Assembly (NCBI GenBank): GCA_001983555.1
Contig: LJHE01000072.1
Span: forward strand, 1-37,446
Direction of reading: 5' to 3'
DNA length: 37,446 nucleotides
Source: Candidatus Epulonipiscioides gigas
GTDB taxonomy: Bacteria; Bacillota; Clostridia; Lachnospirales; Cellulosilyticaceae
Each line of letters opens with the position of its first letter. Position 1 is the stretch's first letter. The notes under the pieces were generated by a model. That model did not search any database. It saw only the letters and a program-made list of their open reading frames with translations, and had not been told where the DNA came from. Shown piece after piece: positions 1-8,256 of the stretch. The position numbers were made by a program, and so were the translations under genes.

Positions 1-1
1 A

Positions 2-21
2 TTTTTTTTTTTGGGGGGGGG
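2..21. repeat. T11-G9 double homopolymer at window edge
   Basis: Eleven T (2-12) are directly followed by nine G (13-21). In DNA this AT-rich a G9 run is not expected by chance. The T run could be the tail of a terminator for a gene left of the window. The G run lies just upstream of a TATAAT box at 32-37, so length changes would alter promoter geometry. Confidence 0.8.
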
Positions 22-37
22 TAAAATATGCTATAAT
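11..37 (+). promoter_or_regulatory. candidate promoter of the sua5 operon, homopolymer in -35/spacer
   Basis: TATAAT at 32-37 lies 33 bases before the sua5 start. The only -35-like hexamer is TTGGGG at 11-16, formed by the T/G junction, with a 15-base spacer (optimum 17) that contains most of the G run. The -10 box is clear; the -35 assignment is a guess. Confidence 0.3.
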
Positions 38-70
38 ATTTTTTGTAATATAATTTAATTAGGAGCTGAT

Positions 71-1084
71 ATGGAGACCTTAATTTTAAAGCAAACTCAT
101 GATTTAGAAATAGCAGCAAACATTTTAAGACAATGTGGGCTTGTTGCGTGCCCTACCGAAACAGTGTATGGACTTTGTGGAAATGCATTAGATGAAAAAG
201 TTGTAGAAAATATTTTTAAGGCCAAAGGACGTCCCTCAGATAACCCATTAATTGTGCATATTTGTTCTTTAGATATGTTAGAACAATTAGTACTAGAAGT
301 TTCAGACGATGCAAAAAAACTTATGGATGCTTTTTGGCCAGGACCTTTAACATTAATATTTAAGTCCAAAGATATTATTCCACTTAAAACAAGAGGTAAT
401 CTAAAAACTGTAGCAATTCGTTTTCCATCAAATAAAATAATTGTAGAACTAATTAAAAAATCTAAATTACCGTTAGCTGCTCCGAGCGCAAATATTTCTG
501 GTAAACCAAGTCCTACAAATATAGATAGAGTTATAGAAGATTTATATGGTAAAATAGATTGCATTATTGATGGAGGAAACTGCACAATTGGACTTGAATC
601 TACAGTTGTAGATGTATCAAGCGAAAATATGGCAATACTAAGACCTGGGGTAATTACAACGACAATGTTAAAAAAGATTGTTCCCCAAATTAATGTTCCA
701 ACAAATGCAGAGCCAATTGCTCCAGGAATGAAATATAAACATTATGCTCCTTTTGCAAATGTGGTAATTGTCAAAGGTGAGCAATTGGAAAAAATAGCTA
801 TTAAAATACAAGAGCTTGTAATTAAAGATAAATTAAATAAAAAACGTGTAGGTATTTTAATAGTAGATGAACTTATGAATTATTTTGATAATATTCCTGT
901 ATTAAGTCTTGGTAGCATAAATAATTTAGAAAATATTGCAAGCAATCTTTTTGAAAAGTTACGTCAATTGGATGATTTGCAGTTAGAACAAGTATACACC
1001 ATTTATTTGAATGACAATAATCTTGGTGTGAGCATTATGAATAGACTAGTTAAAGCATGCAATAATCAGATAATTGAAAATTAA
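71..1084 (+). CDS. sua5: L-threonylcarbamoyladenylate synthase (Sua5/YwlC)
   Basis: Makes threonylcarbamoyl-AMP from threonine, bicarbonate and ATP, the first step of the t6A37 tRNA modification that TsaD completes. The 337-residue protein has the YrdC domain at about residues 10-200 (PTETVYGL, KGRPSDNPL and the APSANISGKPSPT loop are visible). The APGMKYKHYAP linker then leads to a C-terminal Sua5 domain, so this is the long Sua5 type rather than the short YrdC type. ATG at 71 is preceded by AGGAG at 61-65. It heads a tight plus-strand operon with rpiB, upp and a dCMP deaminase, a gene order common in Clostridia. Identification is firm. Confidence 0.96.
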   Translation: METLILKQTHDLEIAANILRQCGLVACPTETVYGLCGNALDEKVVENIFKAKGRPSDNPLIVHICSLDMLEQLVLEVSDDAKKLMDAFWPGPLTLIFKSKDIIPLKTRGNLKTVAIRFPSNKIIVELIKKSKLPLAAPSANISGKPSPTNIDRVIEDLYGKIDCIIDGGNCTIGLESTVVDVSSENMAILRPGVITTTMLKKIVPQINVPTNAEPIAPGMKYKHYAPFANVVIVKGEQLEKIAIKIQELVIKDKLNKKRVGILIVDELMNYFDNIPVLSLGSINNLENIASNLFEKLRQLDDLQLEQVYTIYLNDNNLGVSIMNRLVKACNNQIIEN

Positions 1085-1109
1085 AATAGAAATTGGAGAA
1101 AATAAAGAT

Positions 1110-1544
1110 ATGATAGCTATAGGTTCAGATCATGGTGGATTTTTATTAAAACAAGAAATAGTTGCTCATTTAAAAGAGCAAGGAATCGAAGTAATTGATT
1201 TTGGTTGCGATAGTGCACAATCAGTAGATTATCCTGTGTATGCAAAAAAAGTAGCCAATAGTGTTTTAAAAAAAGAAGCAACTTTAGGTATACTTATTTG
1301 TGGAACTGGCATAGGTATATCAATAGCAGCAAATAAAATTAAAGGGATACGTTGTGCTCTTTGTCATGACACTTTTAGTGCTAGAGCTACAAGGGAGCAT
1401 AATGACGCAAATATTTTAGCTCTTGGTGGTCGAGTTGTAGGTGCTGGTCTTGCACTTTGTATTGTAAATGAATTTTTGAACATACCTTTTTCACATGACC
1501 CTCGTCACATAAATCGTATATCCCAAATTGAAGACAAATTTTAA
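1110..1544 (+). CDS. rpiB: ribose 5-phosphate isomerase B
   Basis: Interconverts ribose 5-phosphate and ribulose 5-phosphate in the cytosolic pentose phosphate pathway and supplies PRPP precursors for the next gene. The reading frame is open from a TTG at 1074. I place the start at ATG 1110 because TTGGAGAA lies just upstream and the product then begins MIAIGSDHGG, the usual RpiB N-terminus, at 144 residues. The ICGTGIG catalytic-cysteine motif and the CHDTFSARATREHNDANIL stretch are present. A LacAB-type galactose 6-phosphate isomerase is a related alternative, but the single gene next to upp favours RpiB. Confidence 0.95.
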   Translation: MIAIGSDHGGFLLKQEIVAHLKEQGIEVIDFGCDSAQSVDYPVYAKKVANSVLKKEATLGILICGTGIGISIAANKIKGIRCALCHDTFSARATREHNDANILALGGRVVGAGLALCIVNEFLNIPFSHDPRHINRISQIEDKF

Positions 1545-1559
1545 AAATTGGAGGCAAAA

Positions 1560-2189
1560 ATGAGTAAAATTGTTATTTTAGAGCATCCTCTTGTTATACA
1601 CAAAGTGTCAATACTAAGAGATGTTAATACCGGCAAAAAAGAATTTAGAGAAATTGTAAAAGAATTATCACAGTTTATGTGTTTTGAGGCGACAAAAGAT
1701 TTACCACTTGAAGATTATGAAATTACAACCCCAATTAGTAAAATGACTGCAAAAAGAATTTCTGGCAAAAATTTAAGTATAATCCCTATACTTCGAGCAG
1801 GACTTGGAATGGTTGATGGAATGTTAGATCTTATCCCAACTGCAAAGGTTGGTCATATTGGTTTATATCGTGACCCTGAAACTTTAATGCCTGTCGAATA
1901 TTATTGCAAATTACCTAACGAAATTGAACAAAGAGATATATTTGTATTAGATCCTATGTTAGCAACAGGTGGTTCTGCCATTTCTGCCATTTCATTTTTA
2001 AAAGATAAAGGTTGTAAAAATATTAATTTCTTATGTATCTTGGCAGCTCCTGAAGGTATAAAAAATTTACAGAAAAACCATCCAGACATAAATATATATG
2101 TTTGTGCTATAGATGAAAAGTTAAATGACCATGGTTATATTGTTCCAGGCCTTGGTGATGCAGGTGATCGTCTGTTTGGAACTAAGTAA
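1560..2189 (+). CDS. upp: uracil phosphoribosyltransferase
   Basis: Salvages uracil with PRPP to UMP. The frame extends upstream to a TTG at 1548, but ATG 1560 follows TTGGAGG at a normal distance and gives [10 protein letters not shown] and 209 residues, the standard family length. The PRPP-binding stretch [12 protein letters not shown] and the C-terminal uracil-binding [13 protein letters not shown] are intact. It lies 15 bases after rpiB and 7 bases before the dCMP deaminase start, so co-transcription and translational coupling are likely. Confidence 0.97.
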   Translation: MSKIVILEHPLVIHKVSILRDVNTGKKEFREIVKELSQFMCFEATKDLPLEDYEITTPISKMTAKRISGKNLSIIPILRAGLGMVDGMLDLIPTAKVGHIGLYRDPETLMPVEYYCKLPNEIEQRDIFVLDPMLATGGSAISAISFLKDKGCKNINFLCILAAPEGIKNLQKNHPDINIYVCAIDEKLNDHGYIVPGLGDAGDRLFGTK

Positions 2190-2196
2190 ACAAATT

Positions 2197-2640
2197 ATGC
2201 GTCCATCTTGGGATGAATACTTTATGGACATTGCCAACTTGGTGAAAACTCGCTCCACTTGTATACGACGACAAGTTGGAGCAGTTATTGTAAAAGATAA
2301 ACAAATATTATCTACAGGATACAATGGAGCACCAACAAATTGTACGCATTGTAGCGACATAGGTTGTCTTAGAATAAAGCTCAATATACCATCTGGTCAA
2401 CGACATGAACTTTGTAGAGCTCTGCATGCCGAACAAAATGCCATAACACAAGTTGCCAAAAATGGTACTGCCGTACAAGGAGCAACAATATATGTAACAA
2501 CTCAACCTTGCAGTATGTGTGCTAAAACGCTTATCAACGCTGGCATAATAAAGATTGTATATCAAGGTGATTATCCTGATTTTCTTGCAATTGAATTACT
2601 AAAAGAAGCTGACATAACCATGGAACAATTTGGAAAGTAA
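2197..2640 (+). CDS. comEB: dCMP deaminase (ComEB-type cytidine/deoxycytidylate deaminase)
   Basis: Zinc-dependent deamination of dCMP to dUMP, feeding dTMP synthesis. Zinc ligands are visible in LHAEQNAI (His with catalytic Glu) and QPCSMC (two Cys). An extra N-terminal CTHC...C cluster, as in T4/Bacillus-type dCMP deaminases, is also present. The frame is open from 2125, overlapping upp. ATG 2197 ([13 protein letters not shown]) matches the family N-terminus and gives 147 residues. No good Shine-Dalgarno precedes it, so translation is probably coupled to upp. In-frame ATG 2158 and GTG 2164 are alternatives. Confidence 0.93.
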   Translation: MRPSWDEYFMDIANLVKTRSTCIRRQVGAVIVKDKQILSTGYNGAPTNCTHCSDIGCLRIKLNIPSGQRHELCRALHAEQNAITQVAKNGTAVQGATIYVTTQPCSMCAKTLINAGIIKIVYQGDYPDFLAIELLKEADITMEQFGK

Positions 2641-2735
2641 CAGATACCTAATTTATAGCATATTTTTTTTATTAAAGTGCATATTAAATAAAGGGAAATC
2701 TGTTTTTTCCTACATATATAAGGAGATGAATAAAA

Positions 2736-3785
2736 ATGGATAAAGTAGGCTTATATGTAGCTGTATTTGTTGTGGCGTTTAGTATTTCGTTAGTATGTAC
2801 CCCTTTAGCAAAAAAAATTGCAGTTAAATTAGGTGCTGTCGCGTATCCTAGAAAGCGTGATATGCATATAACTCCAATACCTAGAATGGGTGGAATTGCA
2901 ATAGTATTAGGATTTATTATCACGTTAATATTATTTTTTCCAAATATTAATGGGCTAGAAATCAAGCAAATAATTGGAATTGTAATAGGTGGAATTATCA
3001 TATTTATATTAGGACTTTTAGATGATATATATGAGCTAAAAGCTAGAGTTAAATTATTAGTGCAAGTTGCTGCAGCAGTTATAGCAGTATATTTTGATAT
3101 TAGAATTGAATTTGTATCATTGCCTTTTAATGAAATTCTCAATTTAAATTGGTTTACTATTCCTTGTACTATCTTTTGGATTGTAGGAATTACGAATGCT
3201 GTTAATTTAATTGATGGGCTAGACGGACTTGCAGCAGGAGTTTCTTCTATTGCTTCTATTTGTCTTATGATATTATCAATTCACAGTGGACATCCAACAG
3301 CCGTTATATTAACTGTCATCTTGTCAGCTTCATGCCTTGGATTTTTACCATATAATTTTAATCCTGCATCTATTTTTATGGGAGATACTGGTTCAACATT
3401 TCTTGGCTATATGTTATCTTTAATATCTATATTAGGTCTGTTAAAAGGATATACACTAGGAACAGTATTTGTTGCAGTTTTAATATTAGGACTTCCAATT
3501 TTTGATACTTTTTTTGCTATAATGAGAAGATTACTTAGTGGTCGTCCTATTATGTCGCCCGATCGTGGTCACTTACACCATAGATTAGTAGACAAAGGAT
3601 ATAGTCATAAACATGCGGTTGTTACATTATACGGAGTAAGTGGAATATTTGGACTTTCTGCAATGGGAGTTATGTTAAGTGATATGAGATTTGTACTTGC
3701 AATATTTATAATTATGGGCATTTTATTTTATTATAATGGCAGAATAACAGAAATTACTAACAATCGGAAAAATATCAATCACTAA
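2736..3785 (+). CDS. tagO: undecaprenyl-phosphate sugar-1-phosphate transferase (TagO/WecA/MraY family)
   Basis: Integral membrane enzyme that transfers a sugar 1-phosphate, probably GlcNAc-1-P, from a UDP-sugar to undecaprenyl phosphate, starting teichoic acid or other wall/surface glycan synthesis. It has 349 residues with about ten or eleven hydrophobic helices. Family motifs are the acidic LGLLDD, NAVNLIDGLDGLA, FMGDTGS and the cytoplasmic HLHHRL histidine motif typical of the WecA/TagO branch rather than MraY. ATG 2736 follows AAGGAGATG. It ends the sua5 operon and is followed by a hairpin terminator. The exact donor sugar is not decidable here. Confidence 0.93.
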   Translation: MDKVGLYVAVFVVAFSISLVCTPLAKKIAVKLGAVAYPRKRDMHITPIPRMGGIAIVLGFIITLILFFPNINGLEIKQIIGIVIGGIIIFILGLLDDIYELKARVKLLVQVAAAVIAVYFDIRIEFVSLPFNEILNLNWFTIPCTIFWIVGITNAVNLIDGLDGLAAGVSSIASICLMILSIHSGHPTAVILTVILSASCLGFLPYNFNPASIFMGDTGSTFLGYMLSLISILGLLKGYTLGTVFVAVLILGLPIFDTFFAIMRRLLSGRPIMSPDRGHLHHRLVDKGYSHKHAVVTLYGVSGIFGLSAMGVMLSDMRFVLAIFIIMGILFYYNGRITEITNNRKNINH

Positions 3786-3794
3786 AAATTTAAC

Positions 3795-3829
3795 GCTTAT
3801 GAGTATAGTAGCCCATAAGCATTTTTTTT
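3795..3829 (+). terminator. rho-independent terminator after tagO
   Basis: Inverted repeat GCTTATG (3795-3801) / CATAAGC (3814-3820) is followed by a run of nine T (3822-3830). It closes the plus-strand operon and abuts the stop of the convergent minus-strand gene. Confidence 0.85.
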
Positions 3830-5274
3830 TAAATATATTTAGTTAAACTTTTTGGTAAATTAATTTTTATGTTGTTAAGTTTTTGCATAAATTCTAAAAT
3901 TTCACTTTTATCTATCTCTACATCAAATAAGTCTAGCATTCTATAATATAAAAGCTTAAACAGCGGCTCTTTATCTACAAAATCAGAGCTTCCCACTGTC
4001 TGAATTTCACCCGCAACACGATGTATAATGTCTTTTAAGCTTTCAATAATATCATCATAAACCAAACTAACTAAATTAAGCTCTACAAAAGTGTTTGCAA
4101 AAGTAAGTAACAACCCATCAAATATATATAATTCGTCTTCTTTAAGTTGTTTTGATAAATCATTAAATAATCTATATTTATAATATTTTACAAAATTTTC
4201 AAAATCACCTGCATTGTTTTCGGGTTCAATATAAAATAAAATTCTAAAAAATAAATTCCACTGAAATTCTTCATTAAGAACTTGTTGCATATGATTTCCA
4301 ATAATTATACAAAAATCATCATTATTAAAGTCTAATTCTCTTTCAAAAAGAATTTCATTATTAAAAAGAATTTCATCATTATCTATATCATTTAGTCTTG
4401 TAAGAGCTTTAAGTAGCACACTCCTATTTGTTTCTTCTGATTGCATATTAACATCTCTAAATACATATTTCACAAGAGTATCACAAGATTTTCTAAAATC
4501 CACAATAAGTCCAATATTACTTTGCATCTGAGTTGCAAATAAGTCATAAATTGATTTAGATAACATTTGCTCGATTTGTATTTGCCGAGAATCTTCACTA
4601 AGAGATTTATTTCCTTTAAAGTGATTTGAAATTAAAAGAAGTTGTCCATCAATTGTAGTTAAACTATTTTTTATTGAATGCATTATGTCTTTATAAAACT
4701 TATCAGAAGTAATATAATTATAATTTTTATAAATTACATTATGCTCTATTTCGCTCCAAAAAATGTTTACAAGTGATTTTATTTGTACTTCAAAATTAAA
4801 TATTTGATCGTTATACAAATACTTTCCATCTATTCGATACATCTTTAAACCATTTTTTTGGTTCTTAGGCTGAATACTTTTTAGTTCTAAAATAATTCCT
4901 GTATGCTCTTTTTTATAATAATAACCAATATTTTCTACATGTTTATGAGCAAAGTATTTTTTGAGCAGCTTATAAATTTCTTTTTCATTTTCAATAAATC
5001 GGCATTCAAGTCGAATGCCTATTAAGTCCGACATATTTTCATATAATGTAGTTACAGTCCTATATTTATTGTAAAAATCATGTCGCAATATTTTTTCTTT
5101 TAAACTATTTTTTGATTTTACACGAGAGCTAATATTTATATAGCCGGCGCATTCACTTTTAACTATATTTTCAAAATAATGCTCGAGCTCTTTACTAGCT
5201 ATATCTAGATCTATCTTCATTTCATCTAGTTTTTCTAATACTTGCGTCGTATATTCAAATATTTTAAGTTCCAT
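3829..5274 (-). CDS. RelA/SpoT-synthetase-domain protein with long C-terminal extension
   Basis: Residues about 40-215 of 481 resemble the (p)ppGpp synthetase/nucleotidyltransferase fold. SSRVKSKNSLKEKI carries the R-K-S-K substrate residues, DLIGIRL is the conserved acidic strand, GYYYKKEH stands where GYxSxH is usual, and EVQIKS...EIEHNVIYK matches the catalytic-Glu motif. There is no HD hydrolase domain. The remaining ~265 residues are acidic, apparently helical and unrecognised. Small alarmone synthetases are ~200-250 residues, so this is an unusual long form, possibly an alarmone synthetase or a toxSAS-like enzyme. It lies 17 bases after the TetR gene. No ideal Shine-Dalgarno precedes ATG 5274 (AAGGA is about 16 bases away), so coupling is likely. 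Confidence 0.75.
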   Translation of the reverse strand: MELKIFEYTTQVLEKLDEMKIDLDIASKELEHYFENIVKSECAGYINISSRVKSKNSLKEKILRHDFYNKYRTVTTLYENMSDLIGIRLECRFIENEKEIYKLLKKYFAHKHVENIGYYYKKEHTGIILELKSIQPKNQKNGLKMYRIDGKYLYNDQIFNFEVQIKSLVNIFWSEIEHNVIYKNYNYITSDKFYKDIMHSIKNSLTTIDGQLLLISNHFKGNKSLSEDSRQIQIEQMLSKSIYDLFATQMQSNIGLIVDFRKSCDTLVKYVFRDVNMQSEETNRSVLLKALTRLNDIDNDEILFNNEILFERELDFNNDDFCIIIGNHMQQVLNEEFQWNLFFRILFYIEPENNAGDFENFVKYYKYRLFNDLSKQLKEDELYIFDGLLLTFANTFVELNLVSLVYDDIIESLKDIIHRVAGEIQTVGSSDFVDKEPLFKLLYYRMLDLFDVEIDKSEILEFMQKLNNIKINLPKSLTKYI

Positions 5275-5291
5275 AGTCTCATATAATATCC

Positions 5292-5933
5292 TTATTGAGT
5301 TAAAATGTTATAAAATATATCAAAATGATTTACTGTATCATTTAAATGGTCTGTTAGATAGCTAGATATTAATATTCCTGATATTATATTACCAAGTTCT
5401 TCAATAGAAGTGTTAAAAGTAATTTCATTTTTTTCTTTTGCACTTTCACAAAGTTTTTCAAAAAGTTTTTGGAAAGTTAAATTGTTAAAATTGTCATATT
5501 CAGCTTCTTTGATATCAGGAAAGAAAAATACAAACTCTGCATCTGTAAGCTTCATTTCATTTCCTTCTTCTCCAACACTTAATAAAAAAGATGAATAGCT
5601 GTCTAAAAATTTAGGATATTCCTTTTCTTCTTTACACCAAGTATAAATTTGCTGAATTTTGCTTTTAAACGCCTGATTGTCGTCCCACTTTTGTATTTTA
5701 AGCGCCAGTGAAATGGTAAAAATCCTAAGAAAATAATTAAAAATATGCTCCTTAGTTGAAAAATAATTAAAAAATGTACCTCGTGAGATTTGAGCTTTTT
5801 GACATATTTCATCAACGGTAATGTCTGAAAAATCTTTTTGTTTTAGAAGATACTTAACAGAGTTTAAGATAGTAGTTCTAGTTTTTACAAAATTGATTTT
5901 TCTAAGTGTAAAATGTGATAATACTTCATACAT
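5292..5933 (-). CDS. TetR/AcrR family transcriptional regulator
   Basis: 213 residues with an N-terminal TetR helix-turn-helix (ITVDEICQKAQISRGTFFNYF, about residues 38-58, followed by STKEHI) and a helical ligand/dimer domain that is not diagnostic. ATG 5933 is preceded by GAGGAA at good spacing. It is the first gene of a two-gene minus-strand unit with the RelA/SpoT-domain protein and probably controls that unit. A 14-base palindrome at 5959-5972, repeated in near-palindromic form at 6080-6093, is a candidate operator. The ligand is unknown. Confidence 0.88.
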   Translation of the reverse strand: MYEVLSHFTLRKINFVKTRTTILNSVKYLLKQKDFSDITVDEICQKAQISRGTFFNYFSTKEHIFNYFLRIFTISLALKIQKWDDNQAFKSKIQQIYTWCKEEKEYPKFLDSYSSFLLSVGEEGNEMKLTDAEFVFFFPDIKEAEYDNFNNLTFQKLFEKLCESAKEKNEITFNTSIEELGNIISGILISSYLTDHLNDTVNHFDIFYNILTQ

Positions 5934-6145
5934 AATTTTGATTCCTCGCTTTTTAAAATAAAATATATTTTAGAGTATTGACAAAAAATTTATCATCTAT
6001 ACATTTTTTTACTAAAAAATCAAAAAAAATTTTATATGATAATGTTCCATATATAATTTTAATTCCTAACTTTTTAAGATAAAATCTATTTTAAAGTATT
6101 TACAAAAATTTTATCTTTTATACATTTTTTGTTAAAAAATCAAAA
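5917..6145. repeat. degenerate tandem duplication (~108 bp units, 121-bp period)
   Basis: Copy 1 (about 5917-6025) covers the first ~17 bases of the TetR gene, its ribosome binding site and its promoter region. Copy 2 (about 6038-6145) repeats the same order of words: GATAAT, CATA-rich start, ATTCCT, the TAAAAT..ATTTTA palindrome, GTATT-ACAAAAA, ATACATTTTTT and TAAAAAATCAAAA. Copy 2 has lost the start codon context. The copies are clearly related but diverged. Confidence 0.8.
5959..5972 (-). promoter_or_regulatory. candidate TetR operator palindrome
   Basis: TAAAATATATTTTA is a perfect 14-base palindrome 26 bases upstream of the TetR start. A second near-palindrome, TAAAATCTATTTTA, occurs at 6080-6093 in the duplicated upstream copy. 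A TTGTCA (revcomp of 5979-5984) could act as a -35, with a poor TTATTT -10 overlapping the site. Low sequence complexity makes chance palindromes possible. Confidence 0.4.
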
Positions 6146-6156
6146 CATGCCTCTGA

Positions 6157-6365
6157 ACCACACTGTCAGCTAAAGTTGTCGTTTACTAGAGAGTCTCTAA
6201 AATTTCAGTTTAAAAAAGTGCCAAATGCACATGGGTGGTTAGGGGAGTCTTTAAAGCGCCTACAAATATGGAGCTTACATTTAACTTTATGTTGCTGCTC
6301 AAGAGCTAACGAGAAAGCACCGATAGCAAAAAGGGCATCGCCTAGGATTAATTAGCGACAGCCCC
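6157..6365. other. GC-richer non-coding patch: structured RNA or MITE-like remnant
   Basis: This stretch is visibly richer in G+C than its surroundings and has no good ORF. It contains several short inverted repeats: GTGCcaaatGCAC, TAGAGA-TCTCTA, GAGC..ACAT..ATGT..GCTC and GGGCATCGCCT. Its ends, CACTGTCAGCTAA (6161-6173) and TTAGCGACAGCCCC (6352-6365), are imperfect inverted repeats of each other. GGGGCTGTC-type ends are common in insertion sequences, so a decayed miniature element is possible. A non-coding RNA read on the minus strand, with TATAAT upstream, is the alternative. I do not recognise a known RNA family. Confidence 0.35.
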
Positions 6366-6603
6366 ATCTTATACTTAAAGTCTATTATATTTTTAGTTTT
6401 TATCATTATATTCTTTATTTTTACATATACATATATAATCAAAACAAGATTTTGGATAAAATATAGGACAATTACACCTTTTTTCATAACTTCTACTTTA
6501 CGAGAAAGTAGGACGTTCTTTAGTAAAATAATAAATAAAACATTATCCTTAATCTTGTTATTATATATTTAGTATATGAAAATTTAAAAAAAGCGTGAAT
6601 GTT
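6366..6603. other. AT-rich intergenic region, nothing convincing
   Basis: Very AT-rich spacer. It contains one small hairpin (CTACTTTacgagAAAGTAG near 6491-6509) without a T tail. A 62-codon minus-strand frame runs through it into the GC-richer patch; it lacks a clear ribosome binding site or recognisable product and is not called. Confidence 0.6.
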
Positions 6604-8250
6604 TTAGCGAGTAATTATTTCAGCTAAAGGGACAACCTTTTTCCCGCCAGGAATATTTTTTAAATCTTCGATTGTAATTGCTCTAACAAATATTCCAATT
6701 ATTAAATATAAAATTATTGCAGATATAATTGCTATTATTAAAGAAAATATTGTTGAATTACTAATAAAATACATTAATTGGTAAGCTCCAAAAGAAAGTT
6801 CACCCATAAGTAGAGCAGCAACTATTGGTCTTATTATCATAGCTCCATAATGTAAACTAAATCCTATTTTGCGCTTTAAATATATCAAATTTAATATCGT
6901 AAATATTATATAACATATAGTGGTACTGTGTACTACAGAATATATATTCATAACTGGATATTGCAAAAATACAAAATTTAATATTACCTTTATTATACAA
7001 GCAATTAAAGCATTTCTAGTTGATACAATTTGTTTACTAATGCCTTGTAAAACGCCAGTTGTAAGTTGAGCTATTGCAATAAATATTATTGAAATACTTC
7101 CATATAAAAGAAGTTTATGACCATCTGGAGAATTTTGATATAATGTTTCCATAATTGGCTTACTAAAGATTGTAAGTCCCACAGTTGCAGGAGCAGCTAT
7201 TAACATGCCAATTTTTAAAATCATACTGACTTTTTCTCTTATAATAACATAATTATATTTAGCCATACTGCTCGCTATTGAAGGTGTTGCTGCCATAGAA
7301 ATTGTTAATATTACAGCAACTGGTACATTAATTAATGTAAGATATTTTCCTAGATATTGACCAGTTAAGCTATTTACAATTTCAGAGATAGTTAAGTTTT
7401 CCACATTTGTTACATTAATTAGTGAAATATTTCCATCTGCTATTATTTGTTCTATTAATTTTGGTAAGTAAGTATTTAACATTAGAGTATCTATATTAGT
7501 AATTATAGCAAAAATTGATGTACTAAGAACAATGGGAATTATTGTAATTAAAATATAATATAAAACTTTATGTCTTGGTTCATCTTCAAAATGAGAAGGT
7601 GTATTTCTATTAATATTAAGAGTAGGTTTTATTTTAAAATAAATAAATAAAATTACTATAAGCCCAACCACTGCACCTATTCCAGTACCCACAGTACTTC
7701 CAGTTGCGGCCTCAATTACGCCATATTGAATAAAGATAAATGCCAAAAGAATACTAAATATTGCATTAAAAATCTGTTCTATAACTTGAGAAATTGCAGT
7801 AGGACTCATATCTTGTATACCTTGTAAATATCCTCTTGTAACAGCCATAATTGTAACAACTATGCAAGTTGGACTAAGAGCTTTAAGAGGTAATGTAAGG
7901 TCTTTATTTTTCATAAGTGATGCAATTGTACCCGCTCCGAACCAAACTATAAGAGCTAATATAATTGATATAACACAGCCATAAACCAACGCAATTTGAT
8001 ATACATGATGAGCTTCTCTATTTGCTCCAACGGCGCGTCGTTCAGACACAAGCTTTGAAATGGCAGTAGGCATTCCGATAGCACTTAATGTGATGAGCAA
8101 AATATATATGTTATATGCGCTAGCGTAAAGAGCATTGCCTTGATCTCCTATTAGATTGGTAATAGGAATTTTGTATAACATTCCAATGATTTTGCTAATA
8201 AAAGAGGCTGCTGCTAAAATAGCAGCTCCTCCAAGGATTGTTTGTTTCAT
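6604..8250 (-). CDS. MurJ/SpoVB-type lipid flippase (MOP superfamily)
   Basis: 548-residue polytopic membrane protein with roughly 14 hydrophobic helices, the size of YtgP/MurJ and SpoVB proteins. The N-terminus (FISKIIGMLYKIPITNLIG, then LYASAYNIY, IGMPTAISKLVSE) is the typical clostridial polysaccharide-biosynthesis/SpoVB-like start. Such proteins flip lipid-linked wall precursors (lipid II or other polyprenyl-linked glycans). Paralogues are common and I cannot say whether this one serves vegetative growth or spore cortex. It starts 6 bases after the FtsA-like gene, so the two are probably co-transcribed. GGGAA lies upstream of ATG 8250. Confidence 0.88.
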   Translation of the reverse strand: MKQTILGGAAILAAASFISKIIGMLYKIPITNLIGDQGNALYASAYNIYILLITLSAIGMPTAISKLVSERRAVGANREAHHVYQIALVYGCVISIILALIVWFGAGTIASLMKNKDLTLPLKALSPTCIVVTIMAVTRGYLQGIQDMSPTAISQVIEQIFNAIFSILLAFIFIQYGVIEAATGSTVGTGIGAVVGLIVILFIYFKIKPTLNINRNTPSHFEDEPRHKVLYYILITIIPIVLSTSIFAIITNIDTLMLNTYLPKLIEQIIADGNISLINVTNVENLTISEIVNSLTGQYLGKYLTLINVPVAVILTISMAATPSIASSMAKYNYVIIREKVSMILKIGMLIAAPATVGLTIFSKPIMETLYQNSPDGHKLLLYGSISIIFIAIAQLTTGVLQGISKQIVSTRNALIACIIKVILNFVFLQYPVMNIYSVVHSTTICYIIFTILNLIYLKRKIGFSLHYGAMIIRPIVAALLMGELSFGAYQLMYFISNSTIFSLIIAIISAIILYLIIGIFVRAITIEDLKNIPGGKKVVPLAEIITR

Positions 8251-8256
8251 AAATTT

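Noticed and set aside
1-12. Terminator of an upstream gene
   Set aside because: Only the T run is inside the window; no stem can be seen.
2121-2565. Minus-strand ORFs opposite upp and the dCMP deaminase
   Set aside because: They are antisense to well-identified genes and have no family features.
6157-6365. tmRNA, SRP RNA or tRNA
   Set aside because: No tRNA-like CCA end, T-loop or GGAAG tetraloop context; the stems do not fit these families.
6299-6487. 62-codon minus-strand ORF in the intergenic region
   Set aside because: No clear ribosome binding site, no family resemblance, and half of it lies in the structured GC-richer patch.
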